Program-made: the position numbers and the translations under genes
Shown here: piece by piece, positions 33,682 to 43,227 of the stretch
Numbering within the stretch: position 1 is the stretch's first letter
How the letters are laid out: each line of letters begins with the position of its first letter
Assembly: GCA_945947575.1 (NCBI GenBank)
Contig: CAMEYM010000010.1
Span: 1 to 64,000 of the forward strand
Reading direction: 5' to 3'
Length of the DNA: 64,000 nt
DNA from: Rhizobium sp. Q54
GTDB lineage: Bacteria; Pseudomonadota; Alphaproteobacteria; UBA2966; CAIVPW01
Notes under the pieces: generated by a model
Databases searched by the model: none
Seen by the model: only the letters and a program-made list of their open reading frames with translations
What the model was told of the DNA's origin: nothing

Positions 33682-33741
33682 GAATTATCGACTATCGATA
33701 ATTCGTGCATCGAAGATCGTCAAGAGAAATATCGATAATCA
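33682..33741. promoter_or_regulatory. TATCGATAAT repeat/inverted-repeat operator region
   Basis: GAATTATCGA (33682-33691) and TCGATAATTC (33695-33704) form a perfect 10-bp inverted repeat with a 3-bp spacer, 24 bp upstream of the DUF2975 start. TATCGATAAT is repeated at 33730-33739, 37 bp from the first copy. The block is markedly AT-rich in a GC-rich genome, as expected for a promoter with a bound regulator, most likely the adjacent XRE protein. Confidence 0.7.
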
Positions 33742-34109
33742 ATAATTACCCTCGAGCACCCGCCGCGTACCGGCTTCTCGCGCGGACTCCTAGGGTGCAG
33801 CCCCGACTGTACGGAACCGCGACTACGGCTAGGTTGCCGCTCGGGCGCTTCCCCCGCGCCCTCTAGAGAACGTCCCCAAAGAAAGCCCTCCCGCCCTCCC
33901 CCGGCGCGAGGGCTTTCGCTTGTCTGGGGGTCGGAGCGGGACCCAAGCGTCCGTGGCTCACGAGCTCATGCTTCGACCGGCTAGCATGAGGAGTACGTGT
34001 TGGCCGCCCATGACGGCGGCCTGTGCGACCCCCCACCCCAGCCCTCCCCGGCAAGGGGGGAGGGCCACCGCCCTCCCGCCCGCAAGCGAGAAAGAGAGAG
34101 GGGCGGGTT
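33742..34109. other. Gene-free region with palindromes, including a REP-like element
   Basis: No gene is supported. A 10-bp stem (GAAAGCCCTC with GAGGGCTTTC) spans 33881-33917. A REP-like palindrome lies at 34029-34065 (CCCCCACCC ... CCCTCCCC ... GGGGGGAGGG), close to the 3' end of the acyltransferase/cNMP gene on the minus strand. The rest shows no clear signal. Confidence 0.55.
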
Positions 34110-35243
34110 CTAGGCGACGAGGTTGGTTGTCGCGCGGAGGCGACGGGCGAGGATGGCGGCGAGGTTGAGGTTGATGCGGGCGAGGACCGTGGGATCGAGG
34201 CCCTTCACGCCGGCGAAGCGGGACGGCTGGATGCGCAGCATGTTGCCGTTGGAGAGGGCGACGACGTCGGCGGTGCGGCCTTCGCCGAGGAGCATGCTCA
34301 TCTCGCCGATGAGGTCGCCGGGGCCGAGGGTGGTGACGATGGTCTTGCGGCCCATGGGGCTGGTCTTCACCACCTGCAGGAAGCCTGTGCGCACCAGGTA
34401 GACGTCGCGCCCGCGCGCCGAGGCGTCGATGACCTGGTCGCCGACGTGGAAGTCGACCTCGGGCACCCCATCGAGGAAGGCATCGATGTCCGGGTGCGAG
34501 ATGCCGCGGAACAACTCCATGTCGAGGAGCGAGGGCGAGGAATCGACCATGTCGTGGGCGTTGAGCGGGCCGTTGTCGATCCCGGCCGGGGCCTCGACAG
34601 GGCCTTCGGTCAGCTCGCGGAAGAAGCGCGCTGCCGCGGGCACATGGCTTTGGCCGTGGTCGATGAGCGCCGGCAGCAGGCGCGAGCGGATCGATGCGAG
34701 GTGCTCGAGGTCGTGCGCGACGAGGCACATGGGCACGCCGATGCCGCCGCGCGGATACCGGAAATGCGGCGCGTGGCAGCGAAAGCCCAAGCGCTCGTAG
34801 AGGGCGACGGATTCCGGGTCGCAGTCGATGAAGACGAACCAGGGCGCCGGGTATTTGGAGAGTTCATCCACGACGGCGCCGACCAGCGAGGCGAACGCGG
34901 GCGTGGTCCGGTACTTGGACAGGACTGCGGCTTTGCGCACCTGGAAGACGTTCTTCTTGGAGCACGCGTCGGCGACCGGGGTCAGGTTGAGGGTCTGGAC
35001 GCGCTCGGCGTCGAAGTCCGCCCCGCCCCACCAGTCGATCGCAACGGTGCCGATCGGCTCCGTGCCGTCGTAGGCGACCAGGATGGTGGCCTTGGCGTCG
35101 GCCTCCTCGACGATGCCCTTGGCGGCCGTCACGCCCATGATGTCGTAGCCGAGGTCGCCGACCAGGACCGTGTAGCGCAGCCGATAGGCATCCCGGCGCG
35201 CCTCGTCCGTGCGCACGGTCTCGATCCGGAAGTCCGCCCCCAT
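34110..35243 (-). CDS. GNAT-type N-acyltransferase fused to a cyclic-nucleotide-binding domain
   Basis: A 377-residue fusion. Residues 1-215 look like the FeeM/acyl-homoserine-lactone-synthase branch of the GNAT fold: [17 protein letters not shown] at the start, then [39 protein letters not shown] and [17 protein letters not shown]. Residues 240-350 are a cNMP-binding domain with the phosphate-binding cassette [21 protein letters not shown] (Gly313, Glu314, Arg323, Thr324 conserved). No DNA-binding domain follows, so it is not a Crp-type regulator. The likely role is an acyltransferase controlled by cAMP or cGMP (inference). ATG 35243 has a very strong GGGGAGAGGGG site; the frame extends upstream to 35519 but that part lies opposite obgE. 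Confidence 0.78.
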   Translation of the reverse strand: MGADFRIETVRTDEARRDAYRLRYTVLVGDLGYDIMGVTAAKGIVEEADAKATILVAYDGTEPIGTVAIDWWGGADFDAERVQTLNLTPVADACSKKNVFQVRKAAVLSKYRTTPAFASLVGAVVDELSKYPAPWFVFIDCDPESVALYERLGFRCHAPHFRYPRGGIGVPMCLVAHDLEHLASIRSRLLPALIDHGQSHVPAAARFFRELTEGPVEAPAGIDNGPLNAHDMVDSSPSLLDMELFRGISHPDIDAFLDGVPEVDFHVGDQVIDASARGRDVYLVRTGFLQVVKTSPMGRKTIVTTLGPGDLIGEMSMLLGEGRTADVVALSNGNMLRIQPSRFAGVKGLDPTVLARINLNLAAILARRLRATTNLVA

Positions 35244-35349
35244 AGCCCCTCTCCCCCTGCCAAACTCTAGCATCTTGGCTCGAGAGCAACAGTGGGCCGA
35301 TGGGCGCGCGCGGGTTGTCTTTCGGCCCGTTTGGCCGCATGTAACGCCC

Positions 35350-36381
35350 ATGAAGTTCCTCGACCAGGCCAAGGTGGCCATCCGCGCCGGCAAGGGCGGG
35401 CCCGGCGCCATGAGCTTCCGGCGCGAGAAGAACCTCGAGTTCGGCGGCCCCCACGGCGGCAACGGCGGGCGCGGCGGCGACGTTTGGGCCGAGGCCGCGG
35501 CGGGGCTCAATACCCTCATCGACTTCCGCTACCAGCAGCACTTCAAGGCGCAAAACGGGGCGCCCGGCGGGGCTTATCAGCGCTCCGGCGCCAACGGCGC
35601 CGACCTCGTCCTGCTGGTGCCGCCCGGCACCGAGATCATCGACGACGCCACCGAAGAGGTGCTGGCCGAGCTGAACGAGCCGGGCCAACGCATGCTGCTG
35701 GCCAAGGGCGGCGACGGCGGCATGGGCAATGCGCATTACAAGTCATCCACCAATCGGGCGCCGCGCAAGACGACGCCCGGCTATCCGGGCGAGGACCGCG
35801 AACTGCGCCTGCGCCTGAAGCTGATCGCGGACGCGGGGCTGGTGGGGCTGCCGAACGCGGGCAAGTCGACGTTCTTGTCGGCGGTGTCGCGCGCCAAGCC
35901 GAAGGTCGCCGACTATCCGTTCACAACGCTGCATCCGCATCTCGGCGTGGTGCGCGCGGGCGAACGCGAGTTCGTGCTCGCCGATCTGCCCGGACTGATC
36001 GAAGGCGCGCACGAAGGCGTCGGCCTCGGCGACCAATTCCTGGGGCACGTCGAGCGCTGCCGCGTGCTGCTGCACCTGGTCGATGCGACCCAGGACAACG
36101 TCGCCCTGGCGTGGCGCACGGTGCGCACGGAGCTCGAAGCGTACGGCGCTGGGCTGTCGGAGAAGCCCGAGGTCTTGGCGCTGTCGAAGTGCGACGCGCT
36201 GACCGAGGACGAGATCAAGAAGAAGCGCATGGCACTGAAGCGAGCCGCCAAGAACGACGTGCTGACCATCTCCGCGGTGAGCGGCGACGGCATGCCGGCC
36301 GCGCTGCACCGGATATTCGCCATCGTGCGGCCCGATCCGAAGGCGGCGGCCGGCGAAGCCGACCAGGCCTGGACGCCGTGA
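35350..36381 (+). CDS. obgE: Obg/CgtA GTPase
   Basis: A 343-residue GTPase that acts in ribosome assembly and stress control. The N-terminal Gly-rich Obg domain ([19 protein letters not shown] ... [14 protein letters not shown]) is complete. The G domain has G1 [11 protein letters not shown]3 DLPGLIEGA, and G4 SKCD in place of the usual NKxD ([10 protein letters not shown]). The unstructured Obg C-terminal tail is short. ATG 35350 gives the standard start. Its stop overlaps the proB start by 4 nt (GTGA). Confidence 0.96.
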   Translation: MKFLDQAKVAIRAGKGGPGAMSFRREKNLEFGGPHGGNGGRGGDVWAEAAAGLNTLIDFRYQQHFKAQNGAPGGAYQRSGANGADLVLLVPPGTEIIDDATEEVLAELNEPGQRMLLAKGGDGGMGNAHYKSSTNRAPRKTTPGYPGEDRELRLRLKLIADAGLVGLPNAGKSTFLSAVSRAKPKVADYPFTTLHPHLGVVRAGEREFVLADLPGLIEGAHEGVGLGDQFLGHVERCRVLLHLVDATQDNVALAWRTVRTELEAYGAGLSEKPEVLALSKCDALTEDEIKKKRMALKRAAKNDVLTISAVSGDGMPAALHRIFAIVRPDPKAAAGEADQAWTP

Positions 36382-37526
36382 GCGAGTCGCTCGCCAAGGC
36401 GAAACGAGTCGTCGTCAAGATCGGCTCGTCGCTGCTGGTCGATGGCGTCAGTGGTGCGTTGCGCTTGGGCTGGCTGGGTGCGCTGGCGGCGGACGTCGCA
36501 CGCATGCAGCACCGCGGGCAGGACGTGGTGATCGTCTCGTCGGGAGCGATTGCGCTCGGGCGGCGCGCGCTCAAGCTGGCGGCGGGTGCGCTGAAGCTGG
36601 AGGAGAAGCAGGCAGCAGCGGCGTCGGGACAGATCCGGCTGGCGCATGCCTATCAAGAGGCGCTGGGCAAGTTCGGCATCGGCGCGGCGCAGGTGCTACT
36701 GACCGGCGACGACACCGAGTCGCGGCGGCGCTACCTCAACGCGCGCACGACGCTGACGACGCTGTTGGACCTCAAGGCGGTTCCCGTCATCAACGAGAAC
36801 GACACGGTGGCGACGGAGGAGATCCGATACGGCGACAATGATCGCCTGGCGGCGCGCGTGGCACAGATGGTGTCGGCGGACTGCCTGGTGCTGCTGTCCG
36901 ACATCGACGGACTCTACGACGCCAATCCGGCGACCAACCCGAATGCAAAGCCCATCGCCGAAGTGCGCGAGGTGACTGCCGCTATCGAGGCGATGGCGGG
37001 CTCGACCTCGAGCGTCGACATGGGCACCGGCGGCATGGTCACCAAACTTGCCGCGGCGAAGATCGCCATGGCGGCCGGCTGCCGCATGGTGCTCGCCGAC
37101 GGGCGCAAGGAAGGCGCGCTGGCCGCGATCGAGAGCGGCGCGCGCTGCACGTGGTTCGTGCCAAACGCCAGCCCGCGCACGGCGCGCAAGAACTGGATCG
37201 CCAGCGGCTTGAAGCCGTCGGGAACGTTGGTGCTGGACGCGGGCGCGGTGGGCGCGCTGGCCAAGGGCAAGAGCCTGCTGCCGGCCGGCGTCGTCAGCAT
37301 CAAGGGCGACTTCCAGCGCGGCGACGCGGTCATCCTGCAGAGCGCGAGCGGGGTCGAGGTGGGGCGCGGGCTGTCGGCATATTCGGCGGCCGACGCGCGC
37401 CGCATCGTCGGGCACAAAAGCGGTGAAATCGAGGGGTTGCTGGGCTACCGTGGCCGCGACGAGATGGTCCACCGCGACGACCTCGTCATCACCGAAGAAT
37501 TGGTCTCGTCTGGGGTCGACGGATGA
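36378..37526 (+). CDS. proB: Glutamate 5-kinase
   Basis: A 382-residue enzyme for the first step of proline synthesis. An amino-acid-kinase domain ([56 protein letters not shown]) is followed by a C-terminal PUA domain (about 285-370, [21 protein letters not shown] ... EVGRGLSAY). GTG start at 36378 overlaps obgE; the stop overlaps proA (ATGA). Confidence 0.96.
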   Translation: MSESLAKAKRVVVKIGSSLLVDGVSGALRLGWLGALAADVARMQHRGQDVVIVSSGAIALGRRALKLAAGALKLEEKQAAAASGQIRLAHAYQEALGKFGIGAAQVLLTGDDTESRRRYLNARTTLTTLLDLKAVPVINENDTVATEEIRYGDNDRLAARVAQMVSADCLVLLSDIDGLYDANPATNPNAKPIAEVREVTAAIEAMAGSTSSVDMGTGGMVTKLAAAKIAMAAGCRMVLADGRKEGALAAIESGARCTWFVPNASPRTARKNWIASGLKPSGTLVLDAGAVGALAKGKSLLPAGVVSIKGDFQRGDAVILQSASGVEVGRGLSAYSAADARRIVGHKSGEIEGLLGYRGRDEMVHRDDLVITEELVSSGVDG

Positions 37527-38806
37527 CGCCCACACCGGCGCGCAAGGAACAAGAGTCCGACATTCGCATCCTCATGCGCGACATGGGCGTACGCGCGCGT
37601 GCCGCCGCCGGACCGCTTGCCCGCGCCACGACCGAGCAGAAGAACAAGGCGCTCGCGGTCGCGTCCATGCGCGTGATCGCTGACGCGCAGGCGATCTTGC
37701 GCGCCAACGCCCTCGACCTCGCCGAGGCGAAGGATCTGTCGGACGCGATGTTCGACCGCCTGAAGCTGGACCAGAAGCGCATCGACGGCATCGCCAAGGG
37801 CCTGCGCGACGTGGCCGCCCTGCCCGATCCGGTCGGCGAGATCATGGCCGAGTGGCCGCGGCCGAACGGCATGCGCATCGCGCGCGTGCGCGTGCCGCTG
37901 GGCGTCGTCGGGGTTATCTACGAGTCGCGGCCGAACGTCACGGCGGACGCGGCGGCGTTGTGCCTGAAGGCCGGCAATCCGGTGATCCTGCGCGGCGGTT
38001 CCGAGAGCCTGCATTCGAGCCAGGCGCTGTACGAGTGCCTGCGCGCCGGACTGGAAGCGGCGGGACTGCCCGAGGGCGCCATCCAGCTGGTGCCGACGCG
38101 CGATCGCGCCGCGGTCGGAGAGATGCTGACGATGGTCGAGTTCATCGACGTGGTGGTGCCGCGGGGCGGGCGCAGCCTAGTCGATCGCGTGCAGCGCGAG
38201 AGCCGCGTGGCGGTGTTCGCGCACCTCGAAGGCATCTGCCACACGTACGTGCACAGCGCCGCCGACCTTGAGATGGCACGCAAGGTGACGCTCAACGCCA
38301 AGATGCGGCGCACCGGCATCTGCGGCGCCACCGAGACGCTGCTGGTGGATCGCGCGGTGGCGAAGACGCACCTCGTGCCGATCCTCGACGATCTCGCCAA
38401 GGCGGGATGCGAGTTGCGCGGCGACGCGGCAACACAAGCGCTCGACAAGCGCGTTGTACCGGCGACCGAACAGGATTGGCGCACCGAGTATCTCGACGCG
38501 ATCATTGCGGTGCGCGTCGTGGACGGCATCGATCAGGCGATCGAGCACATCAACACCTACGGCTCGCACCACACCGACTGCATCGTCACGGCGGACGCCA
38601 AGGCGGCGGAGCAGTTCATCGGCGAAGTGGATTCGGCGATCGTGCTGCACAACGCCTCGACCCAGTTCGCCGACGGCGGCGAGTTCGGCTTCGGCGCCGA
38701 GATCGGCATCTCGACCGGACGGCTGCACGCGCGCGGGCCGGTCGGCGTCGAGCAGCTGACGACTTATAAGTATGTCGTGCGCGGCACCGGCCAGACGCGG
38801 CCCTAA
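37523..38806 (+). CDS. proA: Glutamate-5-semialdehyde dehydrogenase (gamma-glutamyl phosphate reductase)
   Basis: A 427-residue aldehyde-dehydrogenase-fold enzyme making glutamate semialdehyde from the ProB product. Family motifs are [21 protein letters not shown] (partial), [12 protein letters not shown] and the catalytic-cysteine region [13 protein letters not shown]. Normal length. Translationally coupled to proB by a 4-nt overlap; nadD begins at the base after its stop codon. Confidence 0.96.
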   Translation: MTPTPARKEQESDIRILMRDMGVRARAAAGPLARATTEQKNKALAVASMRVIADAQAILRANALDLAEAKDLSDAMFDRLKLDQKRIDGIAKGLRDVAALPDPVGEIMAEWPRPNGMRIARVRVPLGVVGVIYESRPNVTADAAALCLKAGNPVILRGGSESLHSSQALYECLRAGLEAAGLPEGAIQLVPTRDRAAVGEMLTMVEFIDVVVPRGGRSLVDRVQRESRVAVFAHLEGICHTYVHSAADLEMARKVTLNAKMRRTGICGATETLLVDRAVAKTHLVPILDDLAKAGCELRGDAATQALDKRVVPATEQDWRTEYLDAIIAVRVVDGIDQAIEHINTYGSHHTDCIVTADAKAAEQFIGEVDSAIVLHNASTQFADGGEFGFGAEIGISTGRLHARGPVGVEQLTTYKYVVRGTGQTRP

Positions 38807-39436
38807 TTGAACGAAGCAGCAGAGGGACTTGCCGGTCCTTTGGCCGGCCTCCCGGCGACGGCGCCGGGTCGCGTTGGCCTACTGGGCGGATCGTTCAATC
38901 CGGCCCACCCGGGGCATTTGCATATCAGCCAGCTGGCGCTCGATATCCTCCGGCTCGATGCGGTGTGGTGGCTGGTCTCGCCGCAGAACCCGCTCAAGTC
39001 CACGGACGGCATGGAGCCGCTCGGCCACCGCCTCGGCCTGGCGCAGGAGCGGGCGGCGCCGGAGCCGCGCATCATCGTGACTGACCTCGAGCGGTCGCTC
39101 GGCACGCGCTACAGCGTCGATACGCTGTCGGCACTGATCCAGCGCTACCCGGCGACGCGCTGGGTCTGGATCATGGGGGCCGACAACCTATCTGAGTTGC
39201 ATCGCTGGAAGGACTGGACCCGGCTGTTCGAGCTGGCGCCGGTTGCGGTGTTCGACCGGCCTACCTATTCTTTCAACGCCCTTCAGGGCGTTGCGGCGCG
39301 CCAGATGGCGCAGCATCGCGTGACGCGCACCAACGCCAATACCCTTGCCGACAGGAAGCCGCCGGCGTGGATGTTCCTGTGGAGTGCATTCGACCCGGCG
39401 TCGGCGACGGCGATCCGGGAGAGCAAGCAACCCTGA
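38807..39436 (+). CDS. nadD: Nicotinate-nucleotide adenylyltransferase
   Basis: A 209-residue nucleotidyltransferase in NAD synthesis. It has the ATP-binding GLLGGSFNPAHPGHLHIS (HxGH motif), WWLVSPQNPLK, IMGADNLSELHRW and the C-terminal SATAIRES (SxTxIR motif). TTG start directly after the proA stop fits the compact operon; the first 20 residues before GRVGLLGG are Ala/Gly-rich and a later start cannot be excluded. Confidence 0.93.
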   Translation: MNEAAEGLAGPLAGLPATAPGRVGLLGGSFNPAHPGHLHISQLALDILRLDAVWWLVSPQNPLKSTDGMEPLGHRLGLAQERAAPEPRIIVTDLERSLGTRYSVDTLSALIQRYPATRWVWIMGADNLSELHRWKDWTRLFELAPVAVFDRPTYSFNALQGVAARQMAQHRVTRTNANTLADRKPPAWMFLWSAFDPASATAIRESKQP

Positions 39437-39439
39437 GCT

Positions 39440-40081
39440 ATGGAGAGAGCGATCCCCGCACCCAAGAAGACGAAGCCGAAGGCACCGACTGCTAAGAAGG
39501 CGCCCGCGCGCAAGCTGACCAAAGCACCCGCCCGCAAGACGGGCGCCACCAAGACCAAGCCGTCCGCGGCCAAGGCCAAGAACAAGAAGATGGCCTTCGC
39601 GGCGAAGCCCCTGAAGGCGGCGCGGCCGAAGGCGCCGCCAAAGAAGGCGCCACCACGGAAGGCAGCGCCACCGAAGGCGACGCGACCGACCGCCACTCCG
39701 AAGCCAGCGAAGTCGAAGGCCTCGACGCAGCTCTTGAACTTGGCCCTGAAGTCGCTCGACGACGATCAGGCGGTGGATGTCTCGACGATCGACCTGGAAG
39801 GCAAGACGAGCATCGCCGACCACATGATCGTCGCTTCGGGCCGTTCCCAGCGTCAGGTCGGCGCCATGGCCGTGCACTTGATGCAGCGACTGAAGGCGGC
39901 AGGCTATCGCGGCATCCAGATCGAAGGCATGCCGCAGAACGACTGGGTGCTGGTGGATGCCGGCGACGTCATCGTGCATCTGTTCCGGCCCGAGGTGCGC
40001 ACGTTCTACAACCTCGAGAAGATGTGGTCCGCGGAGTTCAACGAGGCCGCCGCAGCGGACGCCGAGCGAGCCCACGGCTGA
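39440..40081 (+). CDS. rsfS: Ribosome silencing factor RsfS with long basic N-terminal extension
   Basis: The C-terminal 115 residues are a normal RsfS (QLLNLALKSLDDDQAVDVSTID ... IADHMIVASGRSQRQVGAMA ... IEGMPQNDWVLVDAGDVIVHLF, parts), which binds L14 and blocks 50S joining. The first about 95 residues are almost entirely Lys, Ala, Pro and Thr, a tail not seen in the usual 105-130-residue RsfS. ATG 39440 lies 3 nt after nadD. An internal ATG near 39590 would remove half of the tail. rlmH, often the next gene, is missing; gpmI follows directly. Confidence 0.92.
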   Translation: MERAIPAPKKTKPKAPTAKKAPARKLTKAPARKTGATKTKPSAAKAKNKKMAFAAKPLKAARPKAPPKKAPPRKAAPPKATRPTATPKPAKSKASTQLLNLALKSLDDDQAVDVSTIDLEGKTSIADHMIVASGRSQRQVGAMAVHLMQRLKAAGYRGIQIEGMPQNDWVLVDAGDVIVHLFRPEVRTFYNLEKMWSAEFNEAAAADAERAHG

Positions 40082-40083
40082 CC

Positions 40084-41655
40084 ATGGCTGAGTCGTTGCG
40101 CCGCCGTCCGGTCGTGCTGTGCGTGCTCGATGGCTGGGGCCATCGCGAGGAGCCGCGCGACAACGCCATCGCCATCGCCAAGACGCCGGTCTACGACCGC
40201 CTGGTGCGGACCAATCCGGTCAGCTTCCTTGCGACGTCCGCAGAGGAAGTGGGGCTGCCGGCGGGACAGATGGGCAACTCCGAGGTCGGGCACATGAATC
40301 TCGGCGCCGGGCGCACGGTGATGCAGGTGCTGCCGCGCATCGACGTCGAGTCGGGCCGCGGCTATCCGGAAGTGCCGGGGCTGAAGAAGCTGATCGCCAC
40401 GCTGAAGGCGTCGAAGGGCGCCTGCCACGTGATGGGATTGCTCTCGCCGGGTGGCGTGCATTCGCACCTGCAGCATTTCGCGCCGATGGTGAAGGCCATC
40501 GCAGCGCAGGGCGTGCCGGTAGTGCTGCACCTGTTCCTGGACGGGCGTGACACGCCGCCGAAGAGTGCGCTGGAGTACCTGAGCACGTTCGAGCAGCAGA
40601 TCGCGAGCGTCGGCGGCGTGCGCACCGCCACCGTGTCGGGGCGCTTCTTCACCATGGATCGCGACAAGCGCTGGGATCGCGTGGCGCAAGGCTACGCGGC
40701 GCTGGTGAGCGGGCGCGGCGTGATTGCCGCGGACGCGCAACGCGCCATCGAGAACGCCTACGCGCGCGGCGAGACCGACGAGTTCGTCGAGCCGACGGTG
40801 CTGTCCGGCTACGGCGGTATGAACGACGGTGACGGCGTGCTGATGCTCAACTTCCGCTCCGACCGCGTGCGGGAGATCCTGAGCGCGCTGGTCGATCCGG
40901 CCTTCACCGGATTCGCGCGCGAGCGCGTACCTCAGTTTGCGGCCGTTGCGGGCATGACGGACTATTCGGACGCGCTCAGCGAGAAGCTGATCACGCTATT
41001 CCCGCAGCAGCGCCTGACCAACTCGCTCGGCGAGCTTGTCAGCCGCGCCGGCGGCCGCCAGCTGCGCATCGCCGAGACCGAGAAGTACGCCCACGTCACG
41101 TTCTTCTTCAACGGCGGTGAGGAGACGGTGTTCGTCGGCGAAGACCGCATCATGGTGCCGTCGCCGAAGGTGCCAACCTATGACCAGAAGCCGGAGATGT
41201 CTGCCCAGGAAGTGACCGACCGCCTCGTCGAGGCGATCCAGTCGGGCACCTACGACTTCATTCTGGTGAACTACGCCAACGCCGACATGGTCGGACATTC
41301 CGGAATCCTGAGCGCGGCGATCCGCGCCGTGGAGACGGTGGACGCGTGCCTCGGCCGCGTTGAGGCGGCGGTGGTGCAAGCGGGCGGCGTGCTGTTGATC
41401 ACCGCCGACCACGGCAACGTCGAGATGATGCGCGACGACGCGACGGGCCAGCCGCATACCGCGCATACGACGTGTCCGGTGCCGGCGATCCTGGTCAACG
41501 CACCGGCCGAAGTCCGCGGCATCCGCGACGGACGCTTGGCGGACATCGCGCCGACCCTGCTGCCGTTCCTCGGCCTCACCCAGCCGCGCGACATGGACGG
41601 CCGCAATCTCCTGCAGCTCGCCGAGGAAGCGAAGCGGTCGGGCGCGCGGCGCTAA
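40084..41655 (+). CDS. gpmI: 2,3-bisphosphoglycerate-independent phosphoglycerate mutase
   Basis: A 523-residue manganese enzyme interconverting 3- and 2-phosphoglycerate. It has VVLCVLDGWGHREEPRDNA at the start with metal ligands, the catalytic serine in GQMGNSEVGHMNLGAGR, and the second metal cluster NYANADMVGHSG ... ITADHGNVEMM ... HTAHTTCPVP. Length is standard. ATG 40084 is 2 nt after the rsfS stop. Confidence 0.97.
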   Translation: MAESLRRRPVVLCVLDGWGHREEPRDNAIAIAKTPVYDRLVRTNPVSFLATSAEEVGLPAGQMGNSEVGHMNLGAGRTVMQVLPRIDVESGRGYPEVPGLKKLIATLKASKGACHVMGLLSPGGVHSHLQHFAPMVKAIAAQGVPVVLHLFLDGRDTPPKSALEYLSTFEQQIASVGGVRTATVSGRFFTMDRDKRWDRVAQGYAALVSGRGVIAADAQRAIENAYARGETDEFVEPTVLSGYGGMNDGDGVLMLNFRSDRVREILSALVDPAFTGFARERVPQFAAVAGMTDYSDALSEKLITLFPQQRLTNSLGELVSRAGGRQLRIAETEKYAHVTFFFNGGEETVFVGEDRIMVPSPKVPTYDQKPEMSAQEVTDRLVEAIQSGTYDFILVNYANADMVGHSGILSAAIRAVETVDACLGRVEAAVVQAGGVLLITADHGNVEMMRDDATGQPHTAHTTCPVPAILVNAPAEVRGIRDGRLADIAPTLLPFLGLTQPRDMDGRNLLQLAEEAKRSGARR

Positions 41656-41674
41656 CAGCGGCGCCCAACTGGCC

Positions 41675-41905
41675 CTAGCGGCCGGCCGCGCCGGTGCTGG
41701 CGAAGGTCACGCAGAGAGTGACCGCGCCGCGACAGCGGAAGGCGCTCTCCGGCCGCTCGGGAGCGGTGGCCGCCTTGGCGACCAGGGTCGCCGCGGGCAG
41801 GGCATGCGGGAAGAATGCGCTGACAGCGGCGGCGAGGGCGAAGCCGAGGGCAATGCCGACCAACGCTCGCGACACGGTGCACTCCGAGCGGGAGGAAGCG
41901 ACCAT
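41675..41905 (-). CDS. Possible small membrane-anchored protein
   Basis: A 76-residue reading frame on the strand opposite to its neighbours, with one good hydrophobic segment (ALVGIALGFALAAAVSAFF) near the N-terminus and two cysteines in the C-terminal part (FRCRGAVTLCVTF). An AGGTGGAG sequence directly precedes the ATG at 41905. It fills a 358-bp gap between gpmI and the EnvC-like gene. No family is recognised; it may be chance in GC-rich DNA. Confidence 0.35.
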   Translation of the reverse strand: MVASSRSECTVSRALVGIALGFALAAAVSAFFPHALPAATLVAKAATAPERPESAFRCRGAVTLCVTFASTGAAGR

Positions 41906-42013
41906 CTCCACCTAGGCGCAAACGGCGCGCGCCGCACTGTGGCAAGCAGGCAATCTCTCGCCAGGGCCATCCGGCCGGCGCCGGAGTAGCGCGAGAGGAG
42001 TAGTATCGAGTCC

Positions 42014-43165
42014 GTGAGACTCGGGCCGTTCGCACTTCCGTTGCTGGCGCTTGGCGCCGCCCTGCTGGCCTTGCCGGCGGCGGCGCAAGAGCCGCTGCCC
42101 GGTCCGCTACAACAGCTGCAGGAACTGGAGCGGGCGCTCGAGCAGAGCCGGCTGCGCCAGCAGGAGTTGGCGCGCCAAGCGGCGCGGCTGGCGCAAGAAC
42201 TCGGCACGCTGCGCGCGCAACTGGTCGCGGCAGCGGAAGCTGTGCAGCAGCAGGAAGCGCGCATCACCTTGATCAACGCGCGCCTCGACGTGTTGCGCGC
42301 CGAGGAGGCGACGCGCTCGGAAGCATTGATGCGCGAGCATCGCGACCTTGCCGTCGTGCTGGCGAGCCTGGCGCGGCTGTCACGCCAGCCGCCGGCGACC
42401 ATGGTGGCCGGCCAAGGCGCCGCTATCGATCTCGTGCGCTCGTCGTTGCTGCTCGCCGCGGTCGTGCCGGGACTGCAAGATCGCGCCCGCGAGGCGGTCA
42501 ACGAGCTCGTTTCCATCCGTGAGCTTCGCCGCGCCATCGCCGAGGAGCAGGCGGGGCTCGCCGACGCATACCGTCAGCTCGAGACGGAGCGCAGACGGCT
42601 GGCTGGATTACTGGAGCAGAAGGGCGCCGAGCAGGCGCAAACCCAGACCGCTGCCCTAGCGGAACGCGAGCGCGTGACACGCATGGCGGCCGAGGCGCAG
42701 GACCTGCGCGAGTTGCTGGGCCGCCTCGACGCGGAACCCGGGTTCGACGTCGGGCCGCCCGAAGGGACGCGGCCATTCGCCGAGGCGCGCGGGCGCCTGC
42801 CGCTGCCGGCTCGCGGCAAAGTGATCCGCTCCTGGGGCGAGGTCGATCCGCTCGGATTCCCGGCCCGTGGCCTCACGGTCGAGATCGTCGACGGCGCACA
42901 GGTGGTGGCGCCGTACGATGGCCGAATCGTGTTCGCCGACGCCTTCCGCAGCTATGGCCAACTCTTGATAATCAGCCATGGCGGGGGCTACCATACGTTA
43001 ATAGCCGGGCTATATCGTATCGACGGTCAAGTCGGCCAATGGCTGCTGGCCGGAGAGCCTGTGGGCCAGGCAAGCCACGGTGAGAACGGCAAATCCACGC
43101 TTTATGTAGAGCTGCGCCGCAACGGCGAGCCGATCAACCCATTGCCGTGGTTGGCGGCACGGTAG
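42014..43165 (+). CDS. envC: EnvC-like murein hydrolase activator (degenerate LytM/M23)
   Basis: A 383-residue exported protein: signal peptide (FALPLLALGAALLALPAAA-QE), a coiled-coil region (about 30-230), then a LytM/M23 domain (about 255-380: KVIRSWGEV, VVAPYDGRIVFADAFRSYG, LIISHGGGYHTLIAG). The zinc ligands of active M23 enzymes are incomplete: the first His/Asp pair is absent and the final HxH is replaced by VELRRNG. This is typical of EnvC, which activates amidases instead of cutting murein itself. GTG start at 42014. It is followed by ctpA. Confidence 0.9.
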   Translation: MRLGPFALPLLALGAALLALPAAAQEPLPGPLQQLQELERALEQSRLRQQELARQAARLAQELGTLRAQLVAAAEAVQQQEARITLINARLDVLRAEEATRSEALMREHRDLAVVLASLARLSRQPPATMVAGQGAAIDLVRSSLLLAAVVPGLQDRAREAVNELVSIRELRRAIAEEQAGLADAYRQLETERRRLAGLLEQKGAEQAQTQTAALAERERVTRMAAEAQDLRELLGRLDAEPGFDVGPPEGTRPFAEARGRLPLPARGKVIRSWGEVDPLGFPARGLTVEIVDGAQVVAPYDGRIVFADAFRSYGQLLIISHGGGYHTLIAGLYRIDGQVGQWLLAGEPVGQASHGENGKSTLYVELRRNGEPINPLPWLAAR

Positions 43166-43227
43166 CTGCCCCAAAGGGGCCACACGGGACCGGTACTAGG
43201 GCTGAGCAAGATAGGGATCGAACCACG

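Noticed and set aside
41694-41915. A 73-codon plus-strand frame between gpmI and the EnvC-like gene
   Set aside because: It is the complement of the minus-strand frame that has a good membrane segment and purine-rich start region; the plus frame is Arg/Ala-rich with no ribosome-binding site.
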